Part shown: in pieces, positions 55,435 through 64,000 of the stretch
Layout of the letters: each line of letters starts with the position of its first letter
How positions within the stretch are numbered: the stretch's first letter is position 1
Assembly (NCBI RefSeq): GCF_010093595.1
Contig: NW_022985447.1
Location: 535,218 to 599,217, forward strand
From: Mytilinidion resinicola
Taxonomy: Eukaryota; Ascomycota; Dothideomycetes; Mytilinidiales; Mytilinidiaceae
Length of the DNA stretch: 64,000 bases
Reading direction: 5' to 3'
The notes under the pieces: model-generated
What the model was told of the DNA's origin: nothing
Databases searched by the model: none
The model's input: the letters and a program-made list of their open reading frames with translations, nothing else
Program-made: the position numbers and the translations under genes

Positions 55435-58400
55435 TTGTTTTGATTGATGGTTGGCGGTATGGTGAATGGCGCTTATAAAGGTTGGACATGAAAGACTGCT
55501 CTTCTGAACAGAGCATAGGAGCGCTGTCCTACCCTGACTTGCCTATCGTTGAGGTTTGGCAAGAAGGGCAGCTAAATGGACCTTGAAGTACACAGTGCCT
55601 GTTCTCTACCGGTAGCGTCCAATCTGTTAATTCAGTAGTCTTTTCCAATTGGTGATTAAGTCCTGTTCCCTAGCATCAGCGTCCATTTACCAGGCCCAAC
55701 TGTGTAGCAGAGGGTAAGCCTCCCAATTTAGGGATCTTGCGTAACCACAGCAGGGAGATGCATGCTTGTATCTGGTCTCTTCTCCCTCGATGAGACCTTT
55801 GTCAAATATATTTCCGTCTGCGAAGATTGCTTTAGTTGGTTTGCTGTGGTATCGCGGGTACAGCCATTGGTAGGCAGACGCTCGACTGAGCTGTCACGAT
55901 GTCTAACTTGCTCATTGTTCTTGTACAATCTGTCTATATCCGATTCAAACACGGCATGCTAGGAGGAAATCTTCTAGAGGCTCATGCTAGTTTTATATGG
56001 AAGCCAAAGACGAGGCTGGAGGTTGGGGAGGAGGCGCGGTAGTTGGAGTTGGAGAGCGATTGAGTATCTTCTCAGGAGAAGCTATCGAACAGAGTCCGTC
56101 TATATTAACTGAGTGTATAATGAAAAACTACTCTTCAAGGAAGTAAGCTGGGATGCTCAGATAACAACTCCGCGCCGTGAACCGAGTCGTCAATGCTGCT
56201 CACACTGAGTGTCGAGATTATATTTCGCCAGTGTTCAGCTTTTCATCCAGCTCTTGAGGCTGCGGCCCTGCGTACAAATACTTATCCCTTGAAATCGAAT
56301 TTATGTTCTCCTGTTGAAATAACCGGTCAAGCCCTAATTGTGGCTCTTCAAGGGTTGGAGTAGCTCGGATTAGAGCGGCCATGGAAGGTGGAATGACTGC
56401 ATTGGGCACACAGCTGATACACTAGTGGAGCGTGGAGAGCAAGATATAAGTTGAGGTGGAACGGCGGGATTCTCGGCAAGAGGAGGATTCTGGAGGGGCA
56501 GCGAGGTGCCGAATCGAGGGGGAGATGGCAGGGGAGCATCCTAATCTAATAGGAGGTATGGATTCGCCATATAGAGGGAATAATAAGGAGACAACTATCT
56601 TTATGGATAGTAAATGAGCAGGAGGCGTGGAATAGCTCGGTGGTGAGGGCGAGGGAGCAGGGGGTGGTGTTGACGTCGGCCCCAAAATTCGCCTCGTCGC
56701 GTATCCAACCTTGGAAACTCCTCCACTTCACAACCTCTACGACCACACAGCATTCACTGCCTAACGAGCCATACCCACAATGGGGCAAGCTTGAAACGAA
56801 CTAACATATAGCTGCACTAACTACTGCAGCTTGGAGTGCCCACAAGCATCCGCAGAGGACGAGGGACGGGGAGCAGGGACAACAGACAAAGCACCGCCTA
56901 TCTCACCAGCGACCTCGTCAACAAGAATCGAAAAGACGTCAAGGTTAACATGGACCACACTTACTACAGGGCCTTGGATACCTCCATGCTGTAGCATCAG
57001 TGAACAGGGAGAAGGAGCAACAGAGGTTGTCAACCCTACCAGCTAGCACCCACACCCACGATACGGCGCCTACCGCAACGATGGAACCACAGTTGAGCTG
57101 GGAAGACACGATAGTACACGGCCTCCTTCAAGGGTATAACGGGATGGAAGGTGGCAGCGAGGTTGGCAAAGCAGAGTCCAATGCCACGACTAGGACCGCC
57201 GTCCGCGGGTATCTCAAGCTCATCATCCGCCCACAACTAAGTACAACGGAAGGAGAGCGGTGCAAAGCAACAATGAGAACTTCGACCGTACTACTCGATC
57301 TTCTTAAACCAAATGGCATCAAGATGACAAGAAAGATGAAAAGCAGAGGATGTTGTCACCACCCTCAGCCCCCACTTCAACGAGAGGAATATGACGAACA
57401 TAGCAGAAAACAAAGGGATGAATATTGATGATAGGAAAGGGTAGCTTGGAAGATGGTAGCAAGAATAGCGAAGCAAGTCTCGAGATCACAGCATGTGCCT
57501 GCCCATAGGTAGCTTGGACCGACGCTTCATCCGTAACCCAGTACAACAGGAGAGCAAGAATGGAAAGCGAGGTAGCGGCCCAACTCTGAGCATTCAATGC
57601 CCTGAGACAGTCACCTTATCTTGTTGTGCTCTACTCGTACAGTCAGCCTTCTTTCAAAGAATTGATGATCGAAACCAAGCCATCGACCTCCCTTCGAAAC
57701 CGCCTAAGCCACATAGATTCGATCTCGTGGACATACACCGACTGCTGGAGGAAACACAAATGGACCGTCTTCACCTGTATAACAACGAAGGCGTCGTCGA
57801 GTCATCAAGTATCCTCTTGTAGCAATTGGGGAGCCAATGTCATCGAACAAGGACGACTTCCGGATTCGTTTCAAAGAACCTTGGAGGTAGCCTAGGTGGT
57901 CCGATACTGGGTCCAATTCGCGGCATCATTTCTTGTCAACGGAAATTGAGCTACTAGCTGACAGAGGTTACTATCTAAGTTGTCCTATAGACTCATGAGC
58001 TGACGTTTGTCAATTGCTGCAATGGTTTGGTCTTTGGGGACGGATCCATAAACTCGAGACCTCTTTAGGGGCTTCAAGCTCAAGTCGAAAGATAGCATCC
58101 CAAGGTGGGCAAGACCAGCTGGCATATTGGGTCAAGAAACCAGTCCGATGTGGCCACATTTAGCCCTCTCTTTCTTCAATTTCCTCTCTTCGAGCACCTA
58201 ATGAATGGTATCATGTCCATAGTCTTCATCTTCTTCAATGCTCTCTTCCTTCTCTTCTACTCGACGTCATTTTCCCATTCGTCAATCTCAATCTTAGTCT
58301 CTTTTCATTTTTTACCCTCGCGGAGACCCTGAAGGAGTCATCAGCGTGTGCAGAAAGCACAGTGGATCAATACGAAATGTGGCATTCCGGATCTCTGGGA

Positions 58401-59973
58401 TCATACTGGGCAAAGATCGAACGACTCCAAATTAAACTCCAATTCAGCCCCCACAAGACTTAGCATCTTGTTCGGCTCTTTCGCAGTCCGCTGAGGCACC
58501 ACAAACAGCGGCAAACGCCTGGAATATGGAGAAGTCCAAGCTACTAATCCCAATGTTGTGGTGTTCGGGCCCGCCTTTCTAAGGTCTACCTCCCGGCGAC
58601 ATATCAAGCTCCTAGATCGGAGTATCCTTTCCTCGCTCTTGACGGTCTGCTAGTATCGTTGAAGGTCTCTGGTCGTGGAGTGTTTCCAAAGCTGCAGGCT
58701 GCGATCCGGGTCTAGTATTAGTCTCAATCCAGCCACACCTGATACCTGGTATCTGTGTCGCTCCTCCAGTCCACCAAGCAGTTGTCCTTCCAAAATGCGT
58801 CTCGCTTTAGAGCCTAGGATGGGCGTGCGGGAAGTCTCCGAGTTCGTGTCGCTGATAGAATCGCGCGTGGTCAGGTGGCTCTGGTTGGGGACTCCGTCTG
58901 TCGCTCTGGTCGCAGCGCAGCGCCTGGAAGCGGGCACAGTCCTCATCAGATCCTGGGCCAATATACCATTGCCGGTGACGATGGTGTCGCAAAGCCGGAG
59001 ATCCTGCGGTGTGTGGTGGAGGTGCGCAAATAGACATCGTCGTCGCCCTTGTTTGGCCTCTCCGGAAAAACTGCACGTCGCGACAACACGTCAGTTAAAA
59101 GCAAACGCCAAACTTCCTAGTTATTCGTTAGCATCTACAGTGGTGCTTCAGCATGGCCTCCGGAAGTGCCAAATTGCGGTTTGAATTACGACGTCGTGAT
59201 GTTGACATCGTGCGCGCATCATGGAGACCAAGCTGAGGTCTCTCTGACGGCGCGATACAGCTCGCAAAACTCGACTTCAGAGGCCTTGAAATACCTACTA
59301 CAGACTTGGGAGACTCATATGACACTCCAAACCGCACTCACTGCAAAGACATCAGGGCATACCTGAGGCGCTTCGTCGAGCTTTCCGAGTGCGCATTCAC
59401 ACACGTGCTGGCTGCTTGATTCGCGACCCGAGAATCTTTACATCCTAGCGCTCTTCCTTTTGATAAGGGTTGGAGGCCTATCAAATTGTCAAGCAGTTCG
59501 CAATTCTCGAACCATAACAGCGCGATTTCGGGTCGCTGGCAGATAGGTTGTCAAACAGCATCGCAGATCAGGCTTCTAGTTGGCATATCGCATGAGGATC
59601 GGAAGCACCTCAATGGGCTATAGAGATGTGCAACTCAGTTTTTTGATTTCAACCTCCGCAAACTTGACATCATAGTGTGCTTTTTTTCGACATCTAGGAG
59701 GACCTCAGACAGCGTCAAGGACGTAGGAAACACCAAATGCCGGCATCACGATTTCAAGTGTTGAGCAGATGGTTCTACAATGAGACTTCAAATCAGGCAC
59801 TCAGAAAAGACACAGGCAGTTTGAATCGCTTCAGTTGTTTATTGTGGGGGGTGCTCCGAAAAGCACCCCCCCGCCCGATTTGGGCATGCATTTGAGGTCG
59901 TCACGCCCGCAGGCTCCGAATCAAGCTCCGTAGAGCGGTCTATTGTACAGTGTCACCCCCAGTTGAAGCCGCC
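55435..59973. other. Gene-poor stretch of 4.5 kb
   Basis: This is the longest gene-free interval outside the repeat island. Frames of 60-170 codons exist on both strands (for example 57000-57428 plus and 58675-59184 plus), but composition is random-looking, opposing frames overlap, and no domain is recognised. Short genes with many introns or decayed genes cannot be excluded. Confidence 0.4.
59846..59871. other. Perfect 10-bp inverted repeat (hairpin)
   Basis: GGGGGGTGCT and AGCACCCCCC are separated by a 6-nt CCGAAA loop. It lies about 100 bp beyond the LSM1 stop codon, in its likely 3' untranslated or downstream region. The stem is very stable on paper. Confidence 0.8.
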
Positions 59974-60730
59974 TCAGAACTCCATCCCATGTTCCGGAAC
60001 GAACCCGAGCTTCGCCAGATTCGCCTCCTTGCGCTCCACCTCCTCCTTACGGGCCTCTGATTCGGCTTTATGCAGAGGGAACACGACCTCAACGTCAGCA
60101 CGGGTCCAGCCAGCCGGGATGTCATCGTCTTTGTCAAGATCCTGGAGAATTGTTAGCGATTTGAAGGGTCATGGCAATGGACATGGAAAACACGTACGAT
60201 TTCGCCGATCATCGCGATGTTCTCTCCACGAATGATGAACATGCCGCGGGGGACGTCAGCGAAGAGCTTCTGGGCATGGCAATATAGCTTCTCGATCGAG
60301 TCCTTGACCACGATATTGCCTGTGGGACGCTGCGTTAGCAGGTAGTCGAGATATGGAGGTGGGGTGGGCCTACCGTAATTGTCGTACGAGCGCATGACAC
60401 CTTGGATGAACTTATCATCGCGCAGGCAGACGTTGACCTTCTCTATAGGTGGAAGCAGGTGGTTAGCTTTGAGACGCGGCTTGGACTTTTTGAGGAGAGG
60501 GACTTACTGTCGACGAGTTCGAGGAGCTGGGCGGACGTCGTGAACGCTTGCGGAGGGAGCTGAGGGACATCTCGAGGGACCGCGCCACCGAGGACGCGAC
60601 CTTCGTAGGGGTTGCTCTGCTGCGGAGGTTCAGTCGGACCGTGGTCTTGTTGCTGCTGAGCGCGGAGGTGCGCCTCCCAGTCAAGCATGGGCGGCTGGTC
60701 ATTGACGTTGAGCTTGTTCATGTTCTCCAT
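59974..60730 (-). CDS. LSM1: LSm1, subunit of the cytoplasmic LSm1-7 mRNA-decay ring, 193 aa
   Basis: Exons 60730-60508, 60442-60374, 60319-60198 and 60141-59974; introns 65, 54 and 56 bp, phases consistent. The Sm fold is clear: Sm1 motif KVNVCLRDDKFIQGVMRSYDNYGNIVV and Sm2 motif FIIRGENIAMIGEI. FADVPRG and DLDKDDDIPAGW are diagnostic of LSm1 rather than LSm2-8. The ring binds the 3' end of deadenylated mRNA with Pat1 and triggers decapping. The Gln/Pro-rich N-terminal extension of about 70 residues (HLRAQQQQDHGPTEPPQQ) is typical of filamentous fungi. The first intron falls right before the Sm fold. Confidence 0.95.
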
Positions 60731-61455
60731 GATGGCAGGTCAGTGCTTGGGTCAGTGTTGAATCAAGGGTTGTGATGGACCAAGAGGCTCGTGGTGGTTG
60801 ACTGATCGAGCTCTGGATGTTTTGTGTTGGAGTGAGGAAGCTCTGGCGTTGACGAGGAGCTTTACACGCGACTGCTGCCCCACCTACTCGTCACGTGCTC
60901 GTCTGTCAGCCCTACAGTGTCAGCGCTGTCTGTCTCTTCGTGATTCTGCTTTCAATTGACTTGCAAGCCTCAAATCCGCTGTCACGACTCGGTAGCCGCA
61001 GCTAAGGTCCCTGCAATGGAAGACCATCGAAACGAGACGGGACTCGCTTTCTGCTTACCTAGCAATCCAGTACTATCCTTCATTTGCCGGTGTTAGCCTG
61101 GCCAGGAGGGACAATGACATGGACAACATTCGGCGGATGTCTACCTTCATGAGGCCTAGTAGACAGTGATTTACTCGCGTATACCCTATTAGACCCCTTG
61201 TTACTTCGGTATACCCCTGATTAGGACAATGCATAGTCCATTAAAACAGGTCTATCTAGGTATTCAGTTCATAAGAATCCGATGCATTTCGTCCGCTGAG
61301 GCGCGCCATCCAGCACGACATCCCTCTGTAAACGGCGTAAAATCCAACTTAATCCTCTTCTGAGAGCAAGACACCTCCCTTGTTTCCTTGTCCATTGGAA
61401 AATCCAACCTGAGCTTAATCCAATCCAGCATCCCTATTCGAAATTGCAAGACAAC
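60731..61455. promoter_or_regulatory. Divergent intergenic region, LSM1 / SDR
   Basis: This 725-bp stretch lies between outward-facing starts. GTATACCC or CGTATACCC occurs twice near 61175-61215, separated by 33 bp. No gene is seen. Confidence 0.4.
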
Positions 61456-62506
61456 ATGTCACTCACTATGATTAAGCAGAAGTGGTTCCCTTCTCGCGAC
61501 ACAACGACCTCCTTCGCCGGCAAGAACATCATTGTTACAGGAGCCAATTCTGGAATTGGGTTCGAGGCAGCAGTAAAGTACTCGGCCCTCGGAGCTTCGA
61601 AAGTCATCCTTGGTGTTCGATCCGTACAGAAAGGCGAGACAGCAAAGTCCGCTATCGAAGGCCGGACACACAAGACTGGACAACTTGAAGTGTGGGAGGT
61701 GGACATGTGCTCATACGACAGTATTCAGAAGTTCGCCGAGCGTGCTTCGAAAGAGTTGGATCATCTGGATATTGCGGTCTTGAACGCTGGGGTCACGGTT
61801 CCCGAGTATCGACAAAGCAAATACAGATGGGAAGAAACACTTCAAGTCAACACACTATCAACATCCTTACTCGCTTTCCTCTTGCTACCCAAGTTGAGGG
61901 CTTCCAAAACTGCAGCAAGTGAGCCTGTCCTCGAGATTGTCGGATCAAGTCGTCACTATGCGGCCAGCATTCCGGCCAGCCATAAAGACGCCATTCTAAC
62001 GTCCTTCAACGCAAAATCGACCTACAACGTGCACGTTAACTACGCAATATCGAAGTTCCTCATCATGAGCATCGTTGGAACCCTTGCGAACATCACTTCG
62101 AAGAACGTCAAAGAGCCTGACGTCGTTATTACTGCCGTGTGTCCTGGCGCCGCCAACACCAACTTGGCCCGAGAGTTTGATGCGTGGTACTTCAAGCTCA
62201 TAGTACCGATTTTCCTGGGCCTTTTCTCCAAAAGTGCCGAAGCTGGTTCCAGGATCATTGTCAGTGGGACGACTTTGGGAGCGGCTGGAAATGGCAAGTT
62301 TTGGTACCATGACCAGATTAGACCGTATGCTTCAATTGCCCTGTACTTATATACGATGCTGACGTCTCTGCAGAGATCCACCGCTACTTCAGGGCGAAGA
62401 GGGAGAAAAATTGCGGGAGCAGATTTGGACTGAAGTCATAGGTGCGCTGAGGAAGGATGTTGGAAGTATAGACTCGATCATTGAGGCCGCCAAAGGAGTG
62501 AAATAG
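61456..62506 (+). CDS. Short-chain dehydrogenase/reductase, retinol-dehydrogenase-like, 333 aa
   Basis: Exons 61456-62324 and 62374-62506; intron 49 bp, phase 2. The Rossmann motif TGANSGIG (about residues 29-36), LNAG (LDIAVLNAGV), the Ser region EIVGSSRHY and the catalytic YAISK are all present. The 3' splice restores a charged C-terminal helix (LLQGEEGEKLREQIWTEV) that is typical of this fungal subgroup; without it the frame would run into a basic random tail. The subgroup is often found in secondary-metabolite or detoxification contexts, but here it stands alone between LSM1 and the phosphatase gene. Substrate unknown. ATG 61456 is the first ATG of the frame. Confidence 0.87.
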
Positions 62507-62903
62507 TGTTTTTTGGATCGCAATCCCACATCCCCTTACTTTCCTAGAATACCGAATCTTAGAAGTTATGAATAGAATACGGCAGCCTTTTGAGATACAC
62601 CTCGTCTTTAGATATCATGTTTGGCCTCGATAAGTTTTGCGCACAGAATGGACACCCTCGTTAGAGCATCGTATAATGTATGCAGTAAGAATCCAATACA
62701 TATCTACAATTATCGGAGCTACCCCTGAGACTTCCATCAAACTTGGCAATATTGAAGATGAGTATGGCCCGTGCCCAATTCCGTCCCAATGATCGCCCCA
62801 TGACGTCCCAGCCAATATGGTATTTTCAACTTCTCCATGCTCTACAGCCTGCACCATTGACATGCACATCTCCAACGCGCGAACCTACATCACTCTCCTC
62901 TAG
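62507..62903. other. Intergenic region / possible 5' exon of the next gene
   Basis: This 397-bp stretch must contain the start of the App1-like gene. ATG candidates lie at 62758 and 62800, but neither reaches the next frame without a splice I can only guess at. One phase-compatible option joins the ATG at 62800 through a GTATTT donor to an acceptor at 62938. Confidence 0.35.
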
Positions 62904-64000
62904 CCCAAGGTGGCTCCTCCGCCCTCTCTCCGCCGCAGCGTAAAGCCCGCATCCCACGCCACCTCCTCTCTCCTCCGCTACATCTTCCCATCCACGCGCA
63001 CCCGAGCACGCGCTCAGCTCTCACGATTCCGCCACGAGACCATCCCGAATTTCAAGCATAGGGCCCAGTCCCGTATCTGCAGATATATCCTCTACCGCCA
63101 AGCTACAAAGCTCAAGAAGGCAAAGGACCCACAGAGCATCATCCAGCAACTCCGCAGCTTCGGACGGCACCTGCTAAGACCAGGCCCTACAACTACTTCT
63201 AATAGAGACGATGTTGTCGCCCGACGGCGCATGATGAACCAGTCGCGTGGTTCTAACGGCTACGATATGGAGAGTTCTGGTGCTGGTCAAGACATGGGCG
63301 GGTATAGGTCCGAGGGACGGGAGCCTGGAGCGAGGAGGAAGAAACTGGCGGGCTATCTAAAGGCGGCAAATGAGCTGCGGCAGTCTTACCAGCAGAGCTA
63401 CACCCAAGGATGGAGCAGTAACCGGGATATGCGGTATGAGGATGGAGATGACGGCACGCCAGGTGCCTTTCCGGATGCTGCAGTGGTCAGAAGTGGAGAG
63501 GAAGAGATGATCTTGTTTCCGAGTTATTCCAGGAAGCATATCAAGAAGAAGCCACAAGCGGAGCCTGGAACAATTCAGGAGACGCCGGGCGACGGACGAG
63601 ATGTTCGAGACTCAGTTGGTGCTGGAGATGCTGAGTTCTGGAAACAACAGTGGGAGGCTTATGAGGACGATAATGCCATTGTGGATGTCGATGTACGCGG
63701 GTGGATATATTCTCCTCACAAGGGACAGCTAACTCGAAAGCACCGCCTATTTGTAGGGGTTGCGAGGAGCCTTGTTGGTATAAATGCACCTCCAGCCAAG
63801 AGCAGCGACAGCAGCCGGAATCCGAGTCCGCACAGTGGCCACCAAGAAAGAGCAGCGAGACGGGACGAAGACATGGTTGCCAAAGAAGCCGACGCTATTC
63901 TAATGAAAGGCGAGAAAGAGGGTGCTATTGCGGCCAAGGGCGGGTATAGTGAGGCTGCTCGAGATGACGATTCGGACAGCCCATACGATTCGCCTGCACA
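62904..64000 (+). CDS. App1-type phosphatidate phosphatase, N-terminal part (runs off the right edge)
   Basis: An open frame begins after an in-frame stop at 62901 and continues without interruption to the window end (365 codons). Seen in order: a basic N-terminus (STRTRARAQLSRFRHE); GYLKAANELRQSYQQSY, a conserved block of filamentous-fungal App1 proteins; then VDVDVRGWIYSPHKGQLTRKHRLFVGVARSLVGI, the start of the App1 family core. App1 is a Mg-dependent phosphatidate phosphatase linked to actin patches and endocytosis. The DxDxT catalytic (DUF2183) domain must lie to the right, outside the window. No ATG fits the very start, so an upstream exon is likely and the 5' boundary given is only the frame limit. 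Confidence 0.8.

Noticed and set aside
58675..59184. 169-codon plus-strand frame in the 4.5-kb gene-poor stretch
   Set aside because: Opposing frames overlap it, composition is random, and no motif or splice-extended domain was found.

Overview
The window is nuclear DNA of a filamentous ascomycete (Pezizomycotina). Nearly every gene is split by 46-130 bp GT-AG introns, many with CTAAC/CTAAT-like branch sites. It carries fungus-specific families: a LYS2-type aminoadipate reductase, a Zn(II)2Cys6 regulator, an App1 phosphatase, and a P450 with its reductase. I cannot fix the class; Dothideomycetes is only a guess. All gene models below were assembled by hand from splice sites, reading-frame phase and family knowledge.

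Layout. 0-12 kb: the 5' part of LYS2 (minus), a type II membrane protein (plus), a small membrane protein with a Ser/Pro-rich N-terminus (minus), and a 1100-residue FG-repeat protein (plus), followed by a decayed 115-147 bp tandem repeat. 12.7-45 kb: a sugar-acid/inositol neighbourhood. It holds a Gfo/Idh/MocA oxidoreductase (minus), a zinc polyol dehydrogenase (minus) head-to-head with a KduD-like SDR (plus), an aldo-keto reductase (minus) head-to-head with myo-inositol oxygenase (plus), a P450 (minus) head-to-head with a P450 reductase (plus), and an ITR-type inositol transporter (minus) head-to-head with a Zn2Cys6 regulator (plus). A gene-free island of about 10.4 kb (17.7-28.2 kb) of decayed tandem repeats splits the neighbourhood. 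45-47.3 kb: more repeats without genes. 47.3-64 kb: housekeeping genes, namely cytosolic leucyl-tRNA synthetase, a 134-residue single-span protein, a YeeE/YedE-type sulfur transporter, a tRNA-like gene, a 4.5-kb gene-poor stretch, LSM1, another SDR, and the 5' part of an App1-type phosphatidate phosphatase.

How the genes fit together (inference). The transporter would import myo-inositol and MIOX would cleave it to D-glucuronate. The aldo-keto reductase could reduce that to L-gulonate. The zinc dehydrogenase and the KduD-like SDR match the families expected for L-idonate 5-dehydrogenase and 5-keto-D-gluconate reductase, which would end at D-gluconate. The MocA-type enzyme could fill a missing step or act directly on inositol. 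The Zn2Cys6 protein is the obvious candidate regulator. The P450/reductase pair inside this neighbourhood has no place in the known pathway.

Most unusual sequence signal. The 17.7-28.2 kb island contains about 44 copies of TCAAAA on the plus strand but almost none on the minus strand, often 35-85 bp apart. The motif is embedded in several tandem-repeat families with units of 105, about 210 and about 262 bp. A separate 150-170 bp repeat family brackets the AKR-MIOX-P450-CPR block.
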